Origin: Nitrososphaeraceae archaeon
GTDB taxonomy: Archaea > Thermoproteota > Nitrososphaeria > Nitrososphaerales > Nitrososphaeraceae
Direction: 5' to 3'
Length of the DNA stretch: 39,158 nucleotides
NCBI GenBank assembly: GCA_019246625.1
Contig: JAFAQB010000189.1
Coordinates: 1-39,158, forward strand
Both the position numbers and the translations under genes were made by a program. Shown piece after piece: positions 33,050 through 39,158 of the stretch (within the stretch, counting starts at the first letter, position 1; each line of letters starts with the position of its first letter). Under the pieces are notes generated by a model that was not told the DNA's origin, made no database searches, and saw only the letters and a list, made by a program, of their open reading frames with translations.

Positions 33050-34336
33050 ATGGTTATTGATTTATCTCTGCCTCATCATATTTTCAACGGAATATTTATG
33101 TTATGTCTTTTTTTTCTGGCTTTGATTGGAGCATGGATATACCTATTTGTTATATCGATTAGATCTTATTTCTTAACCCCTTCGATTTGCGCTAAAAGAT
33201 ATGTCACATCTGAAAGTAATAGTACATCAGAAAATTCGTATCCTTTTGTAAGCATCATCGTGCCCGCTAGAAATGAGCAGAATAATATCGAAAGATGTTT
33301 GCTCTCTCTGCTATCACAAAATTATCCTAACTTTGAAGTAATTGTAATTGATGATAATTCAACAGACGATACACTTAGGATAATCAAACAGATCAGAAAT
33401 CAAATAAGGACAGGCCCTCTAAAGGATAGATTTGAAATCATAACATTGTCTGAAAAACCGAAGGATTGGGGTGGGAAAACGTGGGCGTGTGAGCGAGGAT
33501 ATTTACGAAGCCGAGGAGATATACTTTTGTTTACCGATGCTGATACTTACTATAATAATCAAAGCATCCTTTCCTTGGCTGTCTCTTATATGAAAAAGGA
33601 ATCCCTAGATGTGCTAACTGGAAATCCTCATACTGAACTTCCAGATTTTTGGTCAAAGGTTTCTATGCCTTTGTGGAACCATTTCACAATAATATCAGGA
33701 GCAGACACGGCCGCAGTCAATAATCCTAGATCAAATATGGCATATCTTGTGGGAAGTTTTTTTATGATCTACAAATCAGCATTGGAGAAAGTAGAAGGAT
33801 TCAGCAGAATCCGTAACGCTATACATGAAGATGTGGCACTGGGAAAGTGCATCAAGAGAGCAGGATATAATATCAAAATTGTGAAGTTAGGTGTCTTAGT
33901 ATCAGCACTTTGGTCTAGGGATCTTCCAACCCTTTGGCATGGAATAGCGAGAACGCTTGCCCCCATGAGCAAATTTCTGGTGATCACAAATTTTATTGTT
34001 ATATTTTTTATGGCTTTAATTCCGTTTCTGATTTTGCCATACACTCTATCAATTTCTCTGGCAGATCATCCAATCAATTTGATGTTATTGCTATTAAACG
34101 TCGCATGTTGTCTTATAATAATAGTCGGAACAGCACTGAAAAACATCAGAAAGTACAAAATATCACCTATGTATTCTATATTAATATTAATAGGAGCAGT
34201 ACTTATAATGGCTGCTTACATTGTTAATATGACTTCATTACTGAGACCATCTAAAACAAAATTACTCTCGTGGAGAGGAAGAAAGCTAGCGTACAAAAGA
34301 AAAAAAAGAGCACCAGAGCATAAAAATACATTCTAA
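33050..34336 (+). CDS. Membrane glycosyltransferase family 2 (HpnB/CrtQ-like)
   Basis: The 428-residue protein has an N-terminal helix (about 10-38), a GT-A domain (66-300) and three C-terminal helices (about 307-333, 343-363, 374-397). The catalytic domain shows VSIIVPARNEQNNIERCLLS (67-86), VIDDNSTDDT (99-108), the KDWGGKTWAC block (138-147) typical of carotenoid and hopanoid-associated transferases, the DxD motif D163-A-D165 in FTDADTYY, and DVALGKCIKRAG (262-273, acid-containing acceptor region) then WHGIARTLAP. It transfers a nucleotide-sugar to a membrane acceptor on the inner face. The acceptor could be an isoprenoid or a lipid glycan. It begins with its own promoter and has no operon partner. 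Confidence 0.88.
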   Translation: MVIDLSLPHHIFNGIFMLCLFFLALIGAWIYLFVISIRSYFLTPSICAKRYVTSESNSTSENSYPFVSIIVPARNEQNNIERCLLSLLSQNYPNFEVIVIDDNSTDDTLRIIKQIRNQIRTGPLKDRFEIITLSEKPKDWGGKTWACERGYLRSRGDILLFTDADTYYNNQSILSLAVSYMKKESLDVLTGNPHTELPDFWSKVSMPLWNHFTIISGADTAAVNNPRSNMAYLVGSFFMIYKSALEKVEGFSRIRNAIHEDVALGKCIKRAGYNIKIVKLGVLVSALWSRDLPTLWHGIARTLAPMSKFLVITNFIVIFFMALIPFLILPYTLSISLADHPINLMLLLLNVACCLIIIVGTALKNIRKYKISPMYSILILIGAVLIMAAYIVNMTSLLRPSKTKLLSWRGRKLAYKRKKRAPEHKNTF

Positions 34337-34648
34337 TAAAGTATGTTTGAAGCTGGTTACGGAATAATATTAGCGTGCTCATTTCATCATAATAGTGTAG
34401 GTCGAAACAATCTTTCATTTGTAAATGGACGGATTTAGTATTAGCTCTCTTGTTACTAAATAGGATATCACTGCAGAAAGTCATTACATTCGCATTCTCC
34501 GGCAAACTCCAGATTAGACATTATAACATGTTTTCCTAAGATATAATATTCATGTCAGTACTTGTCGTCTTAGTTTTAGGACCTTGCTGTTTATTGGGAT
34601 TACCATTTATTCAACATGCTTATCTAAACCTATATAGATAAAAGATAA
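34337..34648. other. Gene-free spacer between the glycosyltransferase and the PAP2 gene
   Basis: An 84-codon minus frame (34251-34505) mostly covers the glycosyltransferase end and is a shadow. A 29-codon + frame at 34552-34641 is a hydrophobic helix but lacks a TATA box at the right spacing. After the PAP2 stop the same frame continues for 13 codons (LSFIYIGLDKHVE). Confidence 0.35.
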
Positions 34649-35059
34649 TCAACTCGTAATAATATCTCCTATTACATCTGAGGGGTAATGGCCCCAACAT
34701 ATACTCTCGACGTACATACAAGTGTTGTTCGGTAGCAAATTCAAGGATATTATAAGATTCTTGGTAGAACCCCTGAATAATGCAAGAGATACAGCTGCAC
34801 CGGCAGATAATATCAAGGCGTGACCGGAAGGAAAAGTATATTCAGAATCTGCTGCGATCAAAAAGTCTGATTTGGATATTGATGGTCGTGATCTTGCAAG
34901 GATATTTTTTGCTAATAAACGCAACGGTACGAGAATAAGCATCGATATTACAATCACTAATGTGGTCCTCTTGCCTCTTAAACCACCAAATCCATACAAT
35001 AGTATTATCGCTATCGGCCAAAATTCTTCTCTCCAATATTTGGTCAACCAGATCATCAT
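34649..35059 (-). CDS. PAP2-type phosphatase, truncated and with a damaged third motif
   Basis: The 136-residue product carries the first two motifs of PAP2 (acid phosphatase type 2) enzymes: KNILARSRP and FPSGHA. These use a His nucleophile to dephosphorylate lipids such as undecaprenyl or phosphatidic acid. The third motif should read SR then five residues, H and three more, then D. Here it reads VESICWGHYPSD, so Ser-Arg is gone. Shifting by one base gives SRVYVGA, and the normal HYPSD follows, so a pair of compensating frameshifts near 34712 and 34692 explains it. At the 5' end the frame continues upstream without a start to an in-frame TAG at 35117-35119, with an ATG eight codons before that. 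At about 136 residues it is shorter than usual. The gene is probably inactive or recently damaged. Confidence 0.7.
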   Translation of the reverse strand: MMIWLTKYWREEFWPIAIILLYGFGGLRGKRTTLVIVISMLILVPLRLLAKNILARSRPSISKSDFLIAADSEYTFPSGHALILSAGAAVSLALFRGSTKNLIISLNLLPNNTCMYVESICWGHYPSDVIGDIITS

Positions 35060-35314
35060 TTGATCGAGCCAGAGAATGTGAGTTGTTAACCTAAGAAGCT
35101 GACGAATCAGCTTTAACTATAGGAGATTTGTCATTAGCCGCATCAAAATTCTCTTTTGGAAGGACCAATATAGCAATTAACGTAAATAGAGTAAGAGATA
35201 TTTATTCAAGAGTATTTCATCGACCCAAACGGCGATGACTTTAAAAGTTGTTTATAAATGATTTGCATAATTACATTGTTATATACACACCAAGTTTCAA
35301 CCCTTATTTATGGA

Positions 35315-35614
35315 ATGTATCAAGAAAAAGATGACGAAAGATGTCAAAACCCAACTGGCCAAGCCAGTATTTACATGTATTAGATTGGTCAATTCACAGA
35401 TTTACTAATAACTACACGGCATGTATTTCTGGTTTTAGATATGGTTTCTTGCTATTGTTCTATAACATACCATTTCTCGGATCGTTACCAAATTTAGTGT
35501 TGATTGTAAAAATGCAACAGTGTAATAGAAAGCATCTGGGATTCTACAACTACTATGACGGACATGGGCTAGTACTTACTTACCAATATCACTTTAATAG
35601 GTCTAGCTGAATAA
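35315..35614 (+). pseudogene. Uncertain decayed frame
   Basis: From an ATG at 35315 one frame gives MYQEKDDERCQNPTGQAS and, after stops, IGQFTDLLITTRHVFLVLD and CNSVIESIWDSTTTMTDMG, ending at a TAA at 35612-35614. It has about five in-frame stops. An 89-codon uninterrupted frame (35341-35610) overlaps it but is aromatic-rich and unnatural. I favour a decayed gene over the intact frame, with little confidence in either. Confidence 0.25.
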
Positions 35615-35693
35615 TAAACAAATGCCCATAATCAACAACATATATCGTCATTTTACCATAGTCAACAATATATATTAGAACAAACCTTCATCC

Positions 35694-36197
35694 GTGTTGT
35701 TGGAGAAGCTTCAACGTGATATGTGTAGTAAAACTAAAAACGAAATCCGATATATATTAGTAATAGCCTTAATGCCATTAATACTGGCCGCTGCATCGGT
35801 GTCTTCAATCCCAATGCATTCGTCATACGCCCAGAACGACACTTCTTCTTTTGGTCAGGTAACAAGTGTATATGTTAACGGTAAAAACTACCCAATTAAA
35901 TACAGCATTACTACAGGCAAGCTTTTGGGAGTTGTTCAGGATAAAGATAAGACTACGCTGATAGTTGTCGTCTCAACTCCATCTGATAAAGGAACCTTGA
36001 ATATTGAAATTCCACGGAATATACTAGATGCAAAAGGCCAATCTAACGCGGATGCCAAATATACAGTACATATTGACGGTAAAGATGCAACTTTTAGAGA
36101 AACAACAAATAACAAGGTTGCAAGGACCTTGGCAATCGACTTTAACAAGGATGCCCGCCTTATAGAAATTATAGGTACCCAGGCATCGCCCCAATAA
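35694..36197 (+). CDS. Secreted protein with signal peptide, GTG start
   Basis: The 167-residue product starts with GTG at 35694 (an ATG nine codons on at 35721 is also possible). A basic region (KTKNEIRY) is followed by a hydrophobic helix (ILVIALMPLILAAAS) and a cleavage region SSYAQND near residues 45-46. The mature domain is a beta-sandwich-like sequence with VYVNGKNYPIKYSITTGKL, IVVVSTPSDKGTLNIEIPR and KYTVHIDGKDATFRETTN. A TATA-like ACAATATATATT at 35665-35676 lies 24 bases before the GTG, which supports this start as leaderless. Function unknown, probably surface-exposed; similar domains occur in repeats in archaeal surface proteins. Confidence 0.7.
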   Translation: MLLEKLQRDMCSKTKNEIRYILVIALMPLILAAASVSSIPMHSSYAQNDTSSFGQVTSVYVNGKNYPIKYSITTGKLLGVVQDKDKTTLIVVVSTPSDKGTLNIEIPRNILDAKGQSNADAKYTVHIDGKDATFRETTNNKVARTLAIDFNKDARLIEIIGTQASPQ

Positions 36198-36368
36198 ATC
36201 TTATTAGGAGATCAGAGTTATGGTTTCACAGTGCATGACATGAGAGTATATAATATATCCATGTATACAATTTTAGATCTAATTATCGCTTGAGTTATAT
36301 CGTAGTATGGCAGACCCAAGGACAAAAAACACAGCTATGACTAAATATCGGTTCAAGGAAAGGAATTT

Positions 36369-36830
36369 ATGCCCTGCACAGAGAAAATAAACTTTCTAAT
36401 ACGAGAAATTGAACTAGCGGACCTACAAAAGGGCTTTTTTCAATCTCTTTCAAACTTGACTGGGCTGGGCAGAATTGTCGAAGACAATGGAAGAGCGGAG
36501 AAAATTTTATCCGAAATAAAATCCTGTCCATTTCATAGAATTTTCGTCGCCGAGAAAGATGATGGCCAAATCATAGGCTCCACTACTTTATTGATCGAAC
36601 AGAAGTTTATTCATGATGGAGGAAAAGTTGGTCATATTGAAGACGTTACTGTAAATAAGAATTATGAAGGAAAGGGTGTTGGTTCAGCATTGGTACGTAA
36701 GGCTATGGGTTTTGCTAAACAAAAAAATTGCTACAAAGTTATCCTTGTTTGTTCTGAGAAGAATATCCAATTTTACAAAGGAATAGGATTTAAGGAACAT
36801 GAGATTTCAATGAGATATGATACAACGTGA
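36369..36830 (+). CDS. Gna1-like GNAT N-acetyltransferase (paralogue 2)
   Basis: The 153-residue GNAT protein matches Gna1 closely. It has FFQSLSNLTGLGRI at residues 23-36, then IIGSTTLLIEQKFIHDGG (68-85), KVGHIEDVTVNKNYEGKGVG (86-105) with the acetyl-CoA loop, and YKVILVCSEKNIQFYKGIG (122-140). In eukaryotes Gna1 makes N-acetylglucosamine-6-phosphate for UDP-GlcNAc, used for glycan and lipid synthesis. Whether this archaeon uses it the same way is inference. The ATG at 36369 has TAAATATC centred about 24 bases upstream. It is a single gene. A second, more divergent copy lies about 6 kb upstream on the other strand. Confidence 0.88.
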   Translation: MPCTEKINFLIREIELADLQKGFFQSLSNLTGLGRIVEDNGRAEKILSEIKSCPFHRIFVAEKDDGQIIGSTTLLIEQKFIHDGGKVGHIEDVTVNKNYEGKGVGSALVRKAMGFAKQKNCYKVILVCSEKNIQFYKGIGFKEHEISMRYDTT

Positions 36831-36868
36831 TTATCATATTAGATAAAGTGAATGATGCAAATAATAAA

Positions 36869-37513
36869 CTATTCTCTATAACGGGCGGCAAATGTATAGG
36901 AATCCTTCTCTTCTAAGTCTTTTTGGAACTGCTGTCTTATCAACTTGCCGTAAACCGACAGATCACGAGCAAGCATTGTCAAACGCTTTGATAATATCGC
37001 ATTGATTATTTCACCTTTTGAATTGAAATCTTGTTCTCCATTGATTGAAACACCATATGGCATGCTCCATCCGTAGCATTGTCTTACAGCCGTACGCATC
37101 TGATCCATGACAGTTAGGCCTTTCTCATGAGAGGTACAAACATAGCCAAATGTTTTCCCAGCAAACTCTTCCCAGAAGTAGTCGAGAAAATTCTTTATTG
37201 TTCCAGACATTGAGCCATGGTAATCAGGAGAGGCTAGTATAAAAGCATCTGCCCATTTTACAGCATCAGAAGCTATTTGGATGCTGTTATTATCGACCGA
37301 TTCATTTGTCTCTAGATTTGGATTATACAAAGGCAATGTAATTTCCCTCAAGTCCAAAATTTGTGTCTGCGATCCGTATTTCTCCTTCGCAATTCGCAAT
37401 AGAATTCTTAGTGTATGAGTACTGTGTGAATTCTTACGCAGGCTACCTGCCACACCCAAGACTTTGGTACTGCCTGTTTGTTTATTACTCAAGTCTGTTG
37501 ACGACCTATTCAC
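36869..37513 (-). CDS. NAD(P)H-dependent FMN reductase
   Basis: The 214-residue protein has a flavodoxin-like fold of the FMN_red family. It has VLGVAGSLRKNSHSTHTLRI at residues 18-37 (flavin phosphate loop), ILDLREITLPLYNPN near 57-71, and FILASPDYHGSMSGTIKNFL (the family's SPxYxxSxxGxxKNxLD block), then GKTFGYVCTS. It reduces FMN or quinones with NAD(P)H and could help in redox or oxidative-stress metabolism. The first 15 residues are Ser/Thr-rich and may be a flexible tail; an alternative later start is not obvious. A predicted 44-residue gene ends 18 bases upstream, likely in the same transcript. Confidence 0.88.
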   Translation of the reverse strand: MNRSSTDLSNKQTGSTKVLGVAGSLRKNSHSTHTLRILLRIAKEKYGSQTQILDLREITLPLYNPNLETNESVDNNSIQIASDAVKWADAFILASPDYHGSMSGTIKNFLDYFWEEFAGKTFGYVCTSHEKGLTVMDQMRTAVRQCYGWSMPYGVSINGEQDFNSKGEIINAILSKRLTMLARDLSVYGKLIRQQFQKDLEEKDSYTFAARYRE

Positions 37514-37531
37514 TTCTGTTTCCGCCTCTGA

Positions 37532-37666
37532 TCAATTGATGAGGTATTTAGGTAGTTCATTAACCAAAAGTTCTGATATAATGTCGTTCAGCACAAACAG
37601 CGTTCGTGAACCAGTTAAATGAAATGTATAATTGTTTCCACTTGTTCCCAAATATAGATCGTTCAA
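37532..37666 (-). CDS. Small protein, 44 residues, upstream of the FMN reductase
   Basis: A TTG at 37666 gives the peptide LNDLYLGTSGNNYTFHLTG (read Met first) followed by SRTLFVLNDIISELLVNELP and KYLIN, ending at a TGA at 37532-37534. The composition is ideal for a small folded protein: strand, turn, strand and a C-terminal helix. The alternative overlapping frame from an ATG is less convincing. It ends 18 bases before the FMN reductase start, so they probably share a transcript. ACATAAATTG lies about 20 bases upstream of the TTG. Missed by standard length cut-offs and by its non-ATG start. Function unknown. Confidence 0.45.
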   Translation of the reverse strand: MNDLYLGTSGNNYTFHLTGSRTLFVLNDIISELLVNELPKYLIN

Positions 37667-37959
37667 TGGTCATTTTTCAATTTATGTGTTGTGCAATCTA
37701 AACTAATCTCGAAAGTGGAATGCAGAATATGAAACGAACGTATCTCTGCATATAGAATGTATTTCTCATTCTAATAGGAATGAACAAGCGTAAAAAGTTA
37801 TTCGTTTGTTGTTTATGTTACAACTAGATCCTCTATGTTTGACCATTATTATCGTACCTGTTGAGTTGTGATTTTTGCTGTAGCGTTACGTTGGTGTTAA
37901 ATGGTTATTATTACCATTGATTTATATTACCTTTATGTTCATGTACGCCAGTTAAAGAA

Positions 37960-38394
37960 ATGGGCTCAAAGACTAACTCAAATGAAATTTATGATACACT
38001 TAGGGAAAACCTTGTCAAAGTAGTAGATGAAATGGCAAAGATTCAACCACAGTTTTCCCAATCTATCTCTAACTTACAGATTGATTATATTCAGACTGCG
38101 AAGAATATTATTCAAAACACAATATCTACTCAAAAGCAATTTATATCGAGCTGGAATATTCCTGCAGATCAACCATATACTGAGCAAATCGCTAGACAAT
38201 CAACTGAGGTAACTAATAATACAATCAAGGCAGTGGGTATCAACAACCAGCTTGCAATCAATGCATTAGATGCAGCAAGGGAGAATCTCAAAATTTACAA
38301 TCGTACAATTGATGCTGTAACAGATTTTAACAGCAATATTGTAAAAGCTTGGGAGTCATTTTTCTCAGTACAACAGTATAACTTCAGTAAATAA
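37960..38394 (+). CDS. Helical phasin-like protein
   Basis: The 144-residue protein is nearly all amphipathic helix with few charged clusters and no cysteine, typical of phasins that coat polyhydroxyalkanoate granules. Helical blocks include IYDTLRENLVKVVDEMAK, IQTAKNIIQNTISTQKQF, NNTIKAVGINNQLAINALDA and RENLKIYNRTIDAVTDFNS. Group I.1b thaumarchaea encode PHA synthase genes, so a phasin is plausible, but no pha gene is nearby and the assignment rests on composition and length. An alternative is a general helical scaffold. Upstream ACTTTAT/TTTATATTA at 37921-37929 could be its TATA box, giving a leader of a few bases. Confidence 0.5.
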   Translation: MGSKTNSNEIYDTLRENLVKVVDEMAKIQPQFSQSISNLQIDYIQTAKNIIQNTISTQKQFISSWNIPADQPYTEQIARQSTEVTNNTIKAVGINNQLAINALDAARENLKIYNRTIDAVTDFNSNIVKAWESFFSVQQYNFSK

Positions 38395-38653
38395 TTAATT
38401 TTTTGTTATTGCCGATCAGGTCCGATTCAACTTGAGTATCTGTTTGAAGGTATACGTAAAAAGTTAGCCAAATTTAGACTGGTAGTTATTGCAATGTATG
38501 CGATATTACCTGCAATATGACAATGGAGACAATAGATAGTATCGGGTAGAAAATTATACAAATTATCGTTTTGTTCTTCTAGATCTGTCCTTATTGTGTT
38601 ATTTTACAGTTCTCAGATTCTCTTCATCTTAATATAATATAAACTTCTATGCA

Positions 38654-38841
38654 CTATGACATAACTGCGTCCTTATAATCACAAATATCGTTGCAATTCC
38701 ATCCAAGTAAATATTTCAAATCAGTTGTGGATTTACAGCAACGCTTTTTAATATCACATTTAAACGAAGCGTACTTATTATTCTATTTGAATTTCCATCT
38801 ATTGAAAAGAGTTCGGTTCTCCTCTTTTTTATAAAATCCAT
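38654..38841 (-). pseudogene. Cysteine-rich small gene with a frameshift
   Basis: From an ATG at 38841 the frame reads MDFIKKRRTELFSIDGNSNR. A shift near 38778 enters NKYASFKCDIKKRCCKSTTD, then LKYLLGWNCNDICDYKDAV and MS with a TAG at 38654-38656. The span is 188 bases, one short of whole codons. Six cysteines (KCDIKKRCC and NCNDIC) could bind metal. The first frame also continues for another 22 codons to a TGA without shift, so which branch is native is not certain, but the cysteine-rich frame looks conserved-protein-like. No TATA box is well placed. Confidence 0.45.
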
Positions 38842-39019
38842 ATTCGAATATTATCCATAGCCTTATGATTTGTGTGCTCTTGATTTTCTATGTGTTACCT
38901 GTAGCCATGTTAAAATGATATTACAACGACGATATCTACAACCGGTTAATAGAAAAACATCGATAGATGTGATAGGAATTATTCATTTTAAAGTCTGGAA
39001 AGGATGCAACAATTCTTTT

Positions 39020-39157
39020 CTATTTTCCAGAAAAAAGCACATTACTGCCATATAACATTGCTACTGCAGCGAGAATTAATGCAATCCATATTCCTGACTT
39101 TTGACGATAATTAAGTGACATTGCATCATAAGGATAGTCTGGTCTTCCAGGATTCCC
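39020..39157 (-). CDS. C-terminal end of a tail-anchored or membrane protein (5' truncated by window edge)
   Basis: The frame is open from the right edge to a TAG at 39020-39022, 45 codons. It reads GNPGRPDYPYDAMSLNYRQK then a single hydrophobic helix (SGIWIALILAAVAMLYG) and SNVLFSGK. A C-terminal single span with a short tail outside suggests a membrane-anchored protein whose main domain is beyond the window. Not recognised. The preceding 180 bases on the inner side hold only weak frames (a 61-codon + frame at 38870-39055 is rejected). Confidence 0.55.
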   Translation of the reverse strand, partial: GNPGRPDYPYDAMSLNYRQKSGIWIALILAAVAMLYGSNVLFSGK

Positions 39158-39158
39158 T

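Noticed and set aside
34251-34505. 84-codon minus frame.
   Set aside because: Largely antisense to the end of the glycosyltransferase gene.
1-39158. CRISPR array, integrase and attachment sites.
   Set aside because: No regular spaced repeats and no integrase-like frame found in the window.

Overview
The window is chromosomal DNA of an archaeon, most likely a soil ammonia-oxidising thaumarchaeon of the Nitrososphaeraceae (a Nitrosocosmicus-like genome is my best guess). Support comes from archaeal TFB, the replication factor C large subunit, a PAC2-type proteasome chaperone, a Dps-like ferritin, an Hrq1/MrfA-type helicase, TATA boxes about 26 bases upstream of start codons (predicted leaderless mRNAs), low G+C, and asparagine-rich insertions in several ordinary proteins. 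I saw no rRNA, tRNA or CRISPR array. The genus is inference; the domain-level call is firm.

Layout. 0-7 kb: the end of a gene with a 15-bp tandem repeat, a J-domain protein, an eight-cysteine membrane protein, a Dps-like ferritin, TFB, a decayed IS transposase and a zincin metallopeptidase. 7-12 kb: a class V aminotransferase divergent from rfcL, then a polytopic heme-copper-oxidase-like membrane protein. 12-16.3 kb: a gene graveyard. At least five short reading frames on the minus strand are broken by frameshifts or stops, and in their midst sits one intact, G+C-richer calcineurin-like phosphatase that is probably a transferred gene. 16.3-22.6 kb: small secreted, helical and zinc-binding proteins, a class III nucleotidyl cyclase and a double-CBS protein. 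22.8-29 kb: the PAC2 protein, a two-gene ABC-2 exporter and the large helicase. 29-39 kb: two Gna1-like acetyltransferases, a cation exchanger, a family 2 glycosyltransferase, a damaged PAP2 phosphatase, secreted proteins, an FMN reductase and a phasin-like helical protein.

Working together. Genes are mostly single units. Clear couplings are the ABC ATPase/permease pair (overlapping genes), the polytopic membrane protein and the broken small frame overlapping its stop, and a predicted 44-residue protein 18 bases ahead of the FMN reductase. Information processing is represented by TFB, RfcL, the helicase and the PAC2 chaperone.

Main points of interest: (i) many short genes damaged while every long gene is intact; (ii) a PAP2 phosphatase whose catalytic Arg motif appears rewritten by two compensating frameshifts; (iii) a PAC2 protein ending in an HbYX-like tripeptide; (iv) an eight-Cys RING-like module on a two-helix membrane anchor; (v) several very short proteins with well-placed promoters that are easy to miss. 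Frameshift reconstructions were done by eye and carry a risk of over-reading; confidence values reflect this.
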